Shown: piece after piece, positions 17,806-26,336 of the stretch
How the letters are laid out: every line of letters begins with the position of its first letter
Position numbering within the stretch: position 1 is the stretch's first letter
NCBI RefSeq assembly: GCF_900104445.1
Contig: NZ_FNJI01000001.1
Location: forward strand, 62,001-126,000
Length of the DNA: 64,000 nt
Origin: Desulforhopalus singaporensis
GTDB taxonomy: Bacteria; Desulfobacterota; Desulfobulbia; Desulfobulbales; Desulfocapsaceae
Direction of reading: 5' to 3'
Notes under the pieces: generated by a model
The model's input: only the letters and a program-made list of their open reading frames with translations
What the model was told of the DNA's origin: nothing
The model's database searches: none
Made by a program: the position numbers and the translations under genes

Positions 17806-18026
17806 ACAGGTCCTGTCAGGTGCGTATACACGATAATAGGAAAGACGGTGGGAGTCCGTCACAAGCCAGTCCTTGCTGTATTCGAAAGCTGCAGAAACTG
17901 GAGGCTTACAACGCTCCATCACCCCGATTGCCGGTTTACGGTTGCGGGGGTCGTCACTGGAAATTTCCGGGAAGGCGGTTGCTGCAGAATAATTCGTGAG
18001 TCAGAAAGCCTGCCTGAACAGGTGGA
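17806..18026 (+). ncRNA. Cobalamin (B12) riboswitch
   Basis: The leader has the conserved blocks of the B12 aptamer in order: ACAGG...CAGGTGCG at the 5' end (17806-17825), AATAGGAAAGACGGTG followed by GGAGTCCGTCACA (17835-17873, the GGTGxxAxTCC core), and GAGTCAGAAAGCCTGCCTG (17998-18016, equal to the consensus AGxCAGxAxxCCTGCC) near the 3' end, then a pairing AACAGGTGG. The middle is longer than usual (~110 nt). It precedes a cluster that includes CobT, as expected. Binding cobalamin should lower expression of the genes from 18288 onward. Confidence 0.88.
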
Positions 18027-18287
18027 TGTGATCATATCCGCCTTCAGAGTCAACCACTGGAGTTCTCTGTTTCTTGGCTTCTGGCCCTGGTGTTGTTGCG
18101 CCGGGGTGTGGATAGGTCGGATATGGGAGAACCCTGGCGGGGTCCGTGCAATTTTCTCTGTCCGGCAATGAAAATGACTATCCGGGTCGGGAACAGTTTC
18201 GTTCCGGCCTCTCATTGTTAATTGCGTGGTGCGCGTTTATGGCTTTTGCCGGACATGCGGTTTCGGCTCAGCAGACTGGAGATAGCG

Positions 18288-19391
18288 ATGGAAATGGAAA
18301 AAAACAGACAACTTGGACAGATTATAACCCAACTGGTCAGAAAAGAAGACCTGTCCCGCGAGCAGGCCTATGAAGCGTTTCGGATGGTTCTTGCCAACGA
18401 GGTCAATGATATGCAGCAGGGAGCATTTCTTGCCGCGCTGACCACCAAGGGAGAGACCGCCGACGAGGTCGCCGGGGGCTGGAGTGCGGTCTACGATCTC
18501 GATACCAACAAGGTGGACCTCGACGGTATGGAGGTAGTCGACAACTGCGGGACCGGCATGGACAGTTTCAAGACCTTCAATATCAGTACCGCCGCCTCGC
18601 TTGTCGCGGCCGCCGGCGGGGTTAAGGTGGCAAGACACGGAGCCAGGGCGATTACTTCTGCCTGCGGGACCGTTGACATGGCGGAACTTCTCGGGGTTGA
18701 TGTCGAATGTCCTGTGGAGACGGTCGCCGGCAGTATAAAAGAAGCCGGAGTCGGCCTGTTCAACGGCATGAGTCCGCTGGTCCATCCGATGGCGCTGGGG
18801 CGCATTCTTTCCCAGATATGTTTCGGCTCGCCGCTGAATATCGCGGCTTCCCTTGCCCATCCGGCGCTGCCGCGTATCGCGGTAAGAGGTGTCTATGCAC
18901 CCTCTCTTGTAAAGCCTGTTGCTGAAGTGATGCAGGCCATAGGCTACAGCGATGCCATTGTTATCTACGGCGGCATCAACGACAGTGACAGGGGGATGGA
19001 CGAGGGATCGGTATGCGGCAGGAGCCTTGGGCTGCATCTTCATGACGGCAGGTTCGAGGAGATAACGTTTGTACCAGAAGAGGTTGGGCTTGGCACCTGG
19101 AACCCTGAGGAGCTTGCCGCCGATGTTGACAAGGACGATGCCGCCCTGAAAATGTACCGGCTGCTTGCCGGCAGGGGAGAGGGGGCGCGAAATGATGCGG
19201 TTATCCTCAACAGCGCCCTGATTTTCCACGTCAGAAAAGTGGCAGCAACTCTTGACGAGGGCGTGCGGATGGCCCGGGAAATCCTGCTTTCAGGAAAAGC
19301 TCTTGACGCGTTAAGGCGATGGGTGGAGAAGCAGAATGACAACCCTGCAAAAGGTCTCGAAAAACTGGACGCTCTGGCGCAAAAGGCTTAA
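18288..19391 (+). CDS. TrpD-like phosphoribosyltransferase paralog in a B12-regulated cluster
   Basis: 367 residues of the anthranilate phosphoribosyltransferase/nucleoside phosphorylase-III fold. N-terminal helical domain, then the PRPP-loop region VVDNCGTGMDSFKTFNISTAASLVAAAGGVKVARHG, close to TrpD's GTGGDxxxTFNIST...KHG. The motifs that hold anthranilate in TrpD (KHGNR; HPAMRxVxPVR) are altered here to ARHGAR and HPMALGRILSQI, so the acceptor is probably not anthranilate. Start at 18288 chosen because GGAG lies six bases upstream. It sits directly behind a cobalamin riboswitch and before a CobT fusion, with no other trp genes, so a role with a cobamide lower ligand is a reasonable inference. 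Second-best: a TrpD2-type nucleic-acid-binding protein. Confidence 0.82.
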   Translation: MEMEKNRQLGQIITQLVRKEDLSREQAYEAFRMVLANEVNDMQQGAFLAALTTKGETADEVAGGWSAVYDLDTNKVDLDGMEVVDNCGTGMDSFKTFNISTAASLVAAAGGVKVARHGARAITSACGTVDMAELLGVDVECPVETVAGSIKEAGVGLFNGMSPLVHPMALGRILSQICFGSPLNIAASLAHPALPRIAVRGVYAPSLVKPVAEVMQAIGYSDAIVIYGGINDSDRGMDEGSVCGRSLGLHLHDGRFEEITFVPEEVGLGTWNPEELAADVDKDDAALKMYRLLAGRGEGARNDAVILNSALIFHVRKVAATLDEGVRMAREILLSGKALDALRRWVEKQNDNPAKGLEKLDALAQKA

Positions 19392-19400
19392 GGAGCGAAA

Positions 19401-19622
19401 ATGATAGAGCTGATTGTTGTAAAAGCCGGAGACGACTATTTCCGGTTTACCCAGGACGGGTTTACGCGTTGCAGCATGAACAAGGCGTCTGTCTATCCGC
19501 TTGACCATCTTGACCAGGCAATAAAAGGACAGGCAGAACTGAAGAAGGCGGGACTGGATGGAAAACTTATGAAACTTGTTATAACCGAAGAGCCTTTTGA
19601 AATCGCAGAAGAAGGGGAGTGA
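19401..19622 (+). CDS. Small conserved-looking protein of B12-regulated cluster (73 aa)
   Basis: 73 acidic residues starting MIELIVVKAGDDYFRF, 9 bp behind the TrpD-like stop with AGGAG before the ATG. The pattern of alternating strands and helices (ELIVVKAGDDYFRFTQDGFTRCSMNKASVYPLDHLDQAIKGQAELKKAG) suggests a compact alpha/beta fold. I do not recognise the family. Its tail overlaps the start region of the CobT fusion gene, so all three are likely translated from one riboswitch-controlled message. Confidence 0.7.
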   Translation: MIELIVVKAGDDYFRFTQDGFTRCSMNKASVYPLDHLDQAIKGQAELKKAGLDGKLMKLVITEEPFEIAEEGE

Positions 19623-19627
19623 ACTCA

Positions 19628-21739
19628 ATGAAACTGGTACTCAACCGGTCGGAGTCCATGGGGCTGTTGCATGACGACTCCCGCCCTGTTACCGGGCCGG
19701 GACGGGCGGTGCTGAAGGTTGTCTGCTGTGCGGTTTGCCGGACCGATGCGAAAATGTGGCGTCAGGGACACCGGGACCTCAAGCTTCCCAGGGTTCTGGG
19801 GCATGAGGTGGCGGCCGTTGATGAGGCGACCGGTGCCCTCTATACGGTATGGCCCGGCGAATCCTGCGGAAATTGCCAGTATTGCAGGGCGGGAAGGGAA
19901 AATCTCTGCGATGAGATGAAGATCACCGGTTTTCACACAGACGGCGGTTTTGCAACCTATCTCAGTGTTGCAAAAAGCAGCCTGATTGAGGTCAAAGAGA
20001 GGATGGAGCCGCGTTATGTGACCTTCTGCGAACCGGTAGGATGTGTCATCAACGGGTTGTCGCTGGTCTCTGCACATCAGGGCGGAAAGGTCGTCGTCTA
20101 CGGCGGCGGAGTGCTGGGGGTTCTTGCTGCACTGGTGCTGCGGGAGAAGGGATACCGGGTGGTGGTGATCGAGAGGAGTCAGGAAAAGATCGGCAGGATA
20201 AAGGTTGTCTGCGACACCAACGGAATATCCGTTGTCAAAGACAGCGTGGAGGCCGATTTCGATCTGGCCATCAATTGCTGCGACAGTCATATCGCCTTCA
20301 GCCTCTGTATCACCAAGTTGAAAAAATCGGGCAAGCTGATCTTTTTCAGCGGATTGAAGAAAAACGAAGAGCTCGACACCAATCTGCTGAACCTCATTCA
20401 TTACAAGGAGCTGGAGATATACGGGGCCTATGGCCCGAGAAGAGAGCATATGGTTGAGGCCCTTGCGTTCTGTAGTAGACAGCAGGATAACCTTGCAATG
20501 CTTGTTGAGGAGGTGATCCGGGTTGAGGAGGTTGAAAGGGTTCTCCCCCACGTACTCTCCGGCAACAGCCTGAAATATATCGTCGATCTCAAGAAAGCGC
20601 CTTCAGCCGAAGCGGACAGCTGGGTGCAGCCGGAGGACAAGACGTTTGAACCCAGGGTAAAAAACGATCTGCCCGGCTTTCTCGGTGAGATCGCGGCCAA
20701 GATAGAACCCCTCTCCGACGAGATGCGCCACAGCGCCAGGAAAAAGGTCGATCTTAAGACCAAACCGCTGGGAGCCCTTGGCACCATAGAGGAGCTTGCG
20801 GTCCAGCTGAGCACCATTCAGCAAACTCTCGACCCGGCAGTGCCGTGCCGGCGGATGTTTGTTTTTGCAGGCGATCACGGCATTGTCGAGGAAGGAGTCT
20901 CCGCATTTCCCGCCAAGGTTACCGTGCAGATGGTGGATAATTTTCTCGACGGCGGGGCGGCTATCAACAGTTTCTGCCGCCAGTACGGAATCGAGCTTTC
21001 GGTGGTTGATATGGGGGTAAACGGCGACTTTGCCGCCCATCCCCTGCTGATTGATAAAAAAGTCGCCTACGGCACCGAAAATTTTGCCCTGGGCGACGCC
21101 ATGACAAGGAAGCAGGCTCTTTGCGCCATCGAAAACGGGGCGAGGGTGTTTCTTGAGAAAAACCAGCAGTCGCCCTGTCAACTTGTTGGTATGGGAGAGA
21201 TGGGGATCGGCAATACCACCAGCGCGTCGGCAATCATCTGCGCCGCGACTAGGCTTACCCCGGAACAGGTTGTGGGTCGGGGAACCGGGGTGGACGACCG
21301 TGGACTGGAAAGAAAGCGCGAGGTGATCGAAAAGGCGCTGGATCTGCACCGGCCCTCGGGGGATAACGGGCTGGAGCTGCTCTGTAAAATGGGTGGATAC
21401 GAACTGGCGGGAATCTGCGGGGCGACCCTTGCCGCCGCTGCCAGCGGATGCTGCGTGGTGCTGGACGGCGTCATATCGACGGCGGCAGGGCTTGTCGCCT
21501 GCCTGATCTGTCCCGCCGTCGGCCCCTACCTGATTGCCGGCCACAAGTCCATCGAGATCGGACAGCGGGCGGCTCTTGAGCTGATGGGGCTTGAGCCGGT
21601 TGTTGATCTGGGGTTCCGGCTTGGCGAGGGAACCGGCGCCGCAGTGACAATGAACCTTGTCGACCTTGCCTGCAGGATGATGCGGGAGATGGCTTCTTTT
21701 GAGGAGGCTGGGGTGTCAACCGGAAATGACCATGGCTGA
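19628..21739 (+). CDS. Fusion: zinc-type medium-chain dehydrogenase + CobT phosphoribosyltransferase
   Basis: 703 residues from the ATG at 19628 (GGGGAG nine bases upstream; a GTG at 19619 is possible). Residues ~1-330 are an alcohol-dehydrogenase-like medium-chain dehydrogenase: catalytic-zinc Cys in CCAVCRTDAK, GHE, structural-zinc cysteines CGNCQYC...C (80-94) and a Rossmann motif VYGGGVLGVLAAL. Residues ~345-700 are CobT, which transfers the ribose phosphate of nicotinate mononucleotide to a benzimidazole-type base: FAGDHGIVEEGVSAFP, MGEMGIGNTTSASA, VGRGTGVDDRG, and GFRLGEGTGA with the catalytic Glu. The cobalamin riboswitch upstream fits. The dehydrogenase may prepare the lower-ligand base or be a regulator; not known to me as a standard fusion. 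Confidence 0.87.
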   Translation: MKLVLNRSESMGLLHDDSRPVTGPGRAVLKVVCCAVCRTDAKMWRQGHRDLKLPRVLGHEVAAVDEATGALYTVWPGESCGNCQYCRAGRENLCDEMKITGFHTDGGFATYLSVAKSSLIEVKERMEPRYVTFCEPVGCVINGLSLVSAHQGGKVVVYGGGVLGVLAALVLREKGYRVVVIERSQEKIGRIKVVCDTNGISVVKDSVEADFDLAINCCDSHIAFSLCITKLKKSGKLIFFSGLKKNEELDTNLLNLIHYKELEIYGAYGPRREHMVEALAFCSRQQDNLAMLVEEVIRVEEVERVLPHVLSGNSLKYIVDLKKAPSAEADSWVQPEDKTFEPRVKNDLPGFLGEIAAKIEPLSDEMRHSARKKVDLKTKPLGALGTIEELAVQLSTIQQTLDPAVPCRRMFVFAGDHGIVEEGVSAFPAKVTVQMVDNFLDGGAAINSFCRQYGIELSVVDMGVNGDFAAHPLLIDKKVAYGTENFALGDAMTRKQALCAIENGARVFLEKNQQSPCQLVGMGEMGIGNTTSASAIICAATRLTPEQVVGRGTGVDDRGLERKREVIEKALDLHRPSGDNGLELLCKMGGYELAGICGATLAAAASGCCVVLDGVISTAAGLVACLICPAVGPYLIAGHKSIEIGQRAALELMGLEPVVDLGFRLGEGTGAAVTMNLVDLACRMMREMASFEEAGVSTGNDHG

Positions 21740-21775
21740 GCTTGGCTGGGTAACATTTTTTATCGATGAAAATTT

Positions 21776-21997
21776 ATGAAAAAGCAGGAGTATGACCATG
21801 AGGCGCTGCTCAGGCTTGCGGCAATGAAGATGCCTTTTGGCAGATATGCCGGATACCGCCTGGTCGATCTTCCCGAACCTTACGTCGTCTGGTTTGCGCA
21901 GCAGGGGTTTCCGGCAGGAAAGCTGGGACAGGCGCTGGCCGCCGTCTATGAAATAAAAGTCAACGGTCTCGAATACCTGTTTGCCCCGCTCAAATAA
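21776..21997 (+). CDS. DUF3820 family protein
   Basis: 73 residues with the whole DUF3820 signature: MPFGRYAGYRLVDLPEPYVVWFAQQGFPAGKLGQALAAVYEIK and ending NGLEYLFAPL. The family is widespread and uncharacterised (some are annotated as quorum-sensing-regulated factors). It follows the CobT fusion by 36 bp on the same strand and may be the last gene of the riboswitch transcript; its link to cobamides is unproven. Confidence 0.85.
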   Translation: MKKQEYDHEALLRLAAMKMPFGRYAGYRLVDLPEPYVVWFAQQGFPAGKLGQALAAVYEIKVNGLEYLFAPLK

Positions 21998-22020
21998 GGT
22001 ACGCCCGCAGGGTAATCTTT

Positions 22021-23403
22021 TCAGGTGATCTCCTTGAGAAACAGGGCAACCGTCTTTATACCGCGGCGAAACTGCTCAAGGCTGAATTTTTCGTTGGGGG
22101 CGTGCAGGTTGTCGTCGGGCAGGCCAAATCCCATAAGGATGACCGGGATCTGCAGGATCTCGTTGAAAAGGGCGGCAACGGGAATAGAGCCGCCCTCCCT
22201 TGTTAACAGGGGGCCCTTGCCGTAGGTCTTTTCAAGAGCCCTGACGGCAGCCCTGAAATAGCTGTTTTCCGGATCGACAGCCAGGCCTCTTCCGATATGG
22301 AGAATTCTGGTCTCCGTCTCGTATCCTTGCGGGCTGTTGTCGCGTACGGCCTTGGTAAACCATTCTGCCACCTTGTCCGGATCAAGACCGGGAGGCACCC
22401 TGAGACTCACCTTTGCCAGCGCTTTTGCCGGGATGACGGTTTTCTCTCCTTCGCCGACGAAACCACCCCGTATGCCGTGGATTTCCAGGGTGGGGCGCAG
22501 ACCTATGCATTCAAGGGGCGGCCGCTCAGTTTCCCCGACCAGCTGTGTAACCCCCATCGTCCGGCAGAGCTCTGCCCTGATGGCGCGACCATTCTGCTGC
22601 CAGTAATCAAGCTCTGCCCTTGTCGGCGCAGAAGAGTCGTCAAGGGCTTTTTGCAGTTCGGGAATCCTTATCACCCCGTCTTCCTGCTTGAGTTTGCCAA
22701 GCAGCAGGCACAGTCCATGGACCGGGTTCGGGGCAACGCCGCCGTAACTGCCGGAATGAAGGTCCGAACTGGCGCCGGACATGGCTATTTCACTGTATAC
22801 GATCCCCCGAAGACTGGTGATTATCGACGGTTGGGTTGCGCTCATCATTGGGGTGTCGCAGATCAGCACTGCGTCCGCGCTGAACATTTCCGGATTGGCC
22901 GTCACATATTTCTCGATGGCATCACCGCTTGATTCCTCCTCGCCTTCGAGCACAACTTTGATATTGACCGGTACCGCCCCCGCTGTTCTGGTCCACGCTT
23001 CTATGGCAAAAAGAACAAGGAGAACCTGACCCTTGTCGTCGCTTGCGCCGCGGGCGTAGATTGCGCCGTCCCGGATATCGGGGGAAAACGGCGGGGTTAT
23101 CCATTCCTCAAGAGGATCCACCGGCTGCACGTCATAGTGGCCGTATATGAGCAGGGTTGGCAGGTCCGGGTTGACCAGCTTTTGACCGAAGACCAGCGGA
23201 TGCCCTTTGGTCTCTATAACGGTCGCGTCGTTAAGGCCGGCAGCTTCAAGCTGATCGAGTATCCAGAGCGCGGCCTCCGATACTTCTTTCCTGTTAGCCG
23301 GCAGGGTGCTTATCGATGGAATGGACAGCCACTGGGTGAGCCGCTTAACGAACAGCTCGAAGTTGTCGTCAATGTAGTCGTGTAATTTGTTGAAAATATT
23401 CAT
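22021..23403 (-). CDS. M20-family dipeptidase
   Basis: 460 residues of the M20 metallopeptidase family (CPG2/carnosinase-like). Two-zinc site ligands are visible: YGHYDVQPVDP (His/Asp), ARGASDDKGQ (bridging Asp), EGEEESSGD (catalytic Glu and Glu ligand), and the dimerisation domain SDLHSGSYGGVAPNP. The frame remains open to 23616, but the extra N-terminal residues have no family resemblance; the ATG at 23403 (MNIFNKLHDYIDDNFE) fits the family N-terminus. Cytosolic cleavage of dipeptides or N-acyl/beta-alanyl amino acids. Divergent from the methylamine island, whose promoter lies in the gap. Confidence 0.9.
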   Translation of the reverse strand: MNIFNKLHDYIDDNFELFVKRLTQWLSIPSISTLPANRKEVSEAALWILDQLEAAGLNDATVIETKGHPLVFGQKLVNPDLPTLLIYGHYDVQPVDPLEEWITPPFSPDIRDGAIYARGASDDKGQVLLVLFAIEAWTRTAGAVPVNIKVVLEGEEESSGDAIEKYVTANPEMFSADAVLICDTPMMSATQPSIITSLRGIVYSEIAMSGASSDLHSGSYGGVAPNPVHGLCLLLGKLKQEDGVIRIPELQKALDDSSAPTRAELDYWQQNGRAIRAELCRTMGVTQLVGETERPPLECIGLRPTLEIHGIRGGFVGEGEKTVIPAKALAKVSLRVPPGLDPDKVAEWFTKAVRDNSPQGYETETRILHIGRGLAVDPENSYFRAAVRALEKTYGKGPLLTREGGSIPVAALFNEILQIPVILMGFGLPDDNLHAPNEKFSLEQFRRGIKTVALFLKEIT

Positions 23404-23610
23404 ATATGTCGCGAAGTTTGTGGTGTTTGCATTTTTATTGCGGCTACTTGTCGTCGAGGCGATCGCCCTTGTCCTGCACACCTTCATGTCGGGATCTGGT
23501 GATGATACCCAGGTTTTGCCGGCAATGGAAGGCAATTTGTTCCCGGACACTTCTGTCTGTATTTTATCTGTATGAAAATATGGGGAAAAGATAGGTTGTG
23601 ACCGTATTTG

Positions 23611-23654
23611 GGACAAATATGTCCTGAAGTATAGCCGTGCGTGTCTGTCCGGTA
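23611..23654 (+). promoter_or_regulatory. Candidate enhancer sites for the sigma-54 activator upstream of mttB
   Basis: GGACA-AATA-TGTCC (23611-23624) is a perfect 5-bp inverted repeat, and TGTCCGGTA follows at 23646-23654. The same TGTCCTG and TGTCCGGTA strings occur upstream of the BCCT gene at 33601-33618. Position (50-95 bp before the -24 box) is right for an activator binding site. Confidence 0.5.
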
Positions 23655-23704
23655 GCAGATGAATGTTCGTGTGATTGCAGCGGGTTATTGATGGAAACGT
23701 TATG

Positions 23705-23720
23705 TGGCATATTAATTGCT
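23705..23720 (+). promoter_or_regulatory. Sigma-54 promoter of the methylamine operon
   Basis: TGGCAT-A-TTAA-TTGCT: GG and GC separated by exactly 10 bases, one mismatch to the TGGCACR-N4-TTGCW consensus. It lies ~127 bp before mttB. A sigma-54 activator is encoded at 32080-33522. Confidence 0.8.
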
Positions 23721-23846
23721 TGGTGAGGGTAAAACCCTTTCTTTTTCATTCTTTTGCCGGGATAACCGGTGAGGTGCCCGTAAAGAGCGAAAATAGGGAT
23801 GGCTCAGTGCAGTTTTTTACTGCATATCACTCAACCGGCAGGAGGT

Positions 23847-25322
23847 ATGATTTTGCGAAGAAACTTGTTGGCAGGGAAACGTTCAAACAGCGGGTTCAGT
23901 CTCAACTCGCTGACAGATGATGAATGTTATGAACTTCATCTCGCCACCCTGGAGGTGCTCGAAAAAACAGGGATGTTCGTTGAAGATGAAAAAGCGCTGG
24001 AGATATTTGGCGATAACGGTGCCGATATCGATCGCGGCAGGAAGATCGCCAAGCTGCCTCCCTATCTGATTGAAGATGCAATCGACACCGCGCCGCCGAA
24101 GATTTTTCTGGCCGGAAGAAACCCGAGAAACGACTTTGTCATGGAAAACAACCGGGTCGGTTTCACCAACTTCGGTGAAGGGGTCAATATTGTCGATCCG
24201 GAAACAGGCGAGCTGAGGAAGACCACCAAGCAGGATGTCGCCGATACGGCAAAGGTAGTCGATTATCTTGACGAAATAGACGTCTACCTGAGAGCGGTCG
24301 GGGCGCACGAGGTGCCCCAGGAAGTCGCTCCGCTGCACAACGCCGAAGCCTTTTTCCCCAACACCTCAAAGCACTGTTTCATCGGTCCCATCGACGGCTT
24401 TAACGTGAGAAAACTGGTTGAAATGGCAAAGGTGGTGGCCGGCGGGGCTGAAAATCTTAAAGAGCGTCCTCTGCTGTCGTTCAACACGTGTCCGGTGAGT
24501 CCGCTCAAGCTGGTGAAGGACGCCTGTGAAATTATCATGGAGGGTGCGAAAAACGGCATTGCCGTCAATGTACTCTCCATGGCAATGGCGGGGGGGTCGA
24601 CCCCGGTACATATGGCTGGTACCCTGGTCGATCATAACGCCGAGGTGCTGACCGGCATCGCCCTGGGGCAGTTGACCAAAAAAGGCACGCCGATGGTTTA
24701 CGGCAGCTCGACCACCGCAATGGACCTGCGGTTCGGCACCGCCTCGGTCGGGTCAGCCGAATGCGGAATGATCAATGCCGCCGTTGCCCGTCTCGGCAAT
24801 TATTACGGGTTGCCGACCTGGGCGGCGGGCGGATAGGGCGACAGCAAGGTATGCGATGCCCAAAGTGGTCACGAGAAGACCATGACCGGCCTGTTGGCAG
24901 CGTTAGCAGGGACTAACCTGATTTATGGCCCGGGAATGATCGAAAGCGGAATGACCTTTGACTATGGGCAGATGGTAATGGACGCGGAATTTGTCCGGAT
25001 GATCAAATTCGCAGTAGGTGGAATACCGATAAACGACGATACTCTTTCCGTTGATCTCATCAAGGAGGTGGGACAGTTTAAGGATTATCTCGCGCACGAA
25101 AACACCTTTAAAAATATGCGAATGTATCCGCAGCCAAAGCTTATGGACCGCAGGAGAAGGGGAAGCTGGGAAGCCGACGGCAGCAAGGATCTCTATACCA
25201 GGGCGATGGAATTTGCCAGGGATATACTGGCAAAGCATCAGCCGGAACCTCTCTCCGACCATGTTGCAGAGGAGCTTCGGGCAATCGTCAAGGGGGCTGA
25301 AGAAGAGCTGAAAATATCGTGA
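23847..25322 (+). CDS. mttB: Trimethylamine methyltransferase MttB with in-frame amber (pyrrolysine) codon
   Basis: The frame is interrupted by TAG at 24834-24836 and continues in the same frame to TGA at 25320-25322, giving 491 residues including one at position 330; archaeal MttB is ~495 with pyrrolysine near 334. Sequence on both sides belongs to MttB: RVGFTNFGEGVNIVDPETGELRKTTKQDVADTAK before, and GLPTWAAGG-[TAG]-GDSKVCDAQSGHEKT right across the stop. It transfers a methyl group from trimethylamine to a Co(I) corrinoid protein. Start ATG 23847 abuts GGAGGT; a TTG at 23853 has better spacing, so the first two residues are uncertain. Sigma-54 promoter upstream; MT2-type enzyme and corrinoid protein follow. 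A pseudogene is unlikely because the codon sits exactly at the pyrrolysine site. Confidence 0.92.
24834..24836 (+). other. Pyrrolysine codon (UAG) of mttB
   Basis: In-frame amber between GGA and GGC, inside GLPTWAAGG-O-GDSKV. This is the position of the active-site pyrrolysine in MttB, whose ring is thought to bind and orient the methylammonium substrate. Confidence 0.88.
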
Positions 25323-25425
25323 GGCCGGCGGTTGGATATGTCGTTATCAGTAATAAATAAATCAAAAACAGGGAGCTGAGTTCAATTAAAGACTCTTGGA
25401 AATCTCTGAACAAGGAGCAGGTTCG

Positions 25426-26223
25426 ATGATTGTCGTAGGAGAATTGATAAATGCCAGCCGGAAAAAAATCGGTCAGGCGATCATGGACAAGGACGCCGAG
25501 TATATCAGGTCCGTTGCCAGGAGCCAGTATGAAGCCGGCGCCGATTATATCGACGTGAATGCGGGTATTTTCGTTGAGGAAGAAGCCGATTATATCAAAT
25601 GGCTGGTGGAGGTGGTTCAGCAGGAAGTCGATGCTCCGTGCAGTATCGACAGCCCCAGTCCCGCCGCGATCGAAGCTGCCCTGACCATGCATCGGGGAAC
25701 CCCGATGATCAACTCCATCTCGCTGGAAAAAGAGCGGTATGAAACGCTGATGCCGATAGTGGCGGGGACGGATTTCAAGGTTGTGGCCCTGTGCATGAGC
25801 GACGAAGGGATGCCCGAGACCGTTGACGATCGTCTGGAAATTGCCGACAAACTGGTCAACGGGCTGCTCAGGAACAACGTCGATATCGATAACATCTATG
25901 TCGACCCGCTGGTTCAGCCCATATCGACGAATAAGGACTTCGGAACCGGCTTTCTCAATTCGGTTGAACAAATTATCAAGCGATTTGAAGGCGTTCATAC
26001 CATGTGCGGGCTGTCGAACATCTCTTTTGGCCTGCCGAACAGGCAATTCCTCAACCAGCTTTTTGCGGTGATGGCGATAAGCAAGGGGCTTGACGGATTG
26101 ATCATCAATCCGCTTGACCGCCGGATGATGGCCAACATGATCGCGGCTGAAGCGCTCGCCGGAAGAGACCAGTACTGCGCCAATTATCTGCAGGGTTTCA
26201 GGCAAGGGCTTTTTGATATTTGA
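25426..26223 (+). CDS. Methyltetrahydrofolate-type corrinoid methyltransferase (MtgA-like, pterin-binding)
   Basis: 265 residues starting at 25426 (AAGGAG eight bases upstream). It has the pterin-binding TIM-barrel signature: MIVVGELINASRKKIGQAI, YEAGADYIDVNAG (Asp/Asn binding the pterin), PCSIDSPSPAAIEAAL, PMINSISLEKERYETLMP, and CGLSNISFGLPNR, as in AcsE and MtgA. In archaea the second methyltransferase passes the methyl to coenzyme M; here it should pass it from the methylated corrinoid protein to tetrahydrofolate. Located between mttB and the corrinoid protein gene, as expected for a bacterial MT2. Confidence 0.9.
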   Translation: MIVVGELINASRKKIGQAIMDKDAEYIRSVARSQYEAGADYIDVNAGIFVEEEADYIKWLVEVVQQEVDAPCSIDSPSPAAIEAALTMHRGTPMINSISLEKERYETLMPIVAGTDFKVVALCMSDEGMPETVDDRLEIADKLVNGLLRNNVDIDNIYVDPLVQPISTNKDFGTGFLNSVEQIIKRFEGVHTMCGLSNISFGLPNRQFLNQLFAVMAISKGLDGLIINPLDRRMMANMIAAEALAGRDQYCANYLQGFRQGLFDI

Positions 26224-26336
26224 CTGTGCTTGGCTGTTGGGTCGGAAAAACAGTGGCATGAGTGGAAAAGTTTGTGCAGGACGCGAGGTTTTTGTCCGGG
26301 CTTTTCCCCGATAACAGAAAAAGGAGACGTTACAAG

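Noticed and set aside
23847-25322. mttB and mtbB as pseudogenes broken by nonsense mutations
   Set aside because: Both amber codons sit exactly at the known pyrrolysine position, downstream sequence remains in frame and fully family-like, and both genes have intact ribosome sites and operon context.
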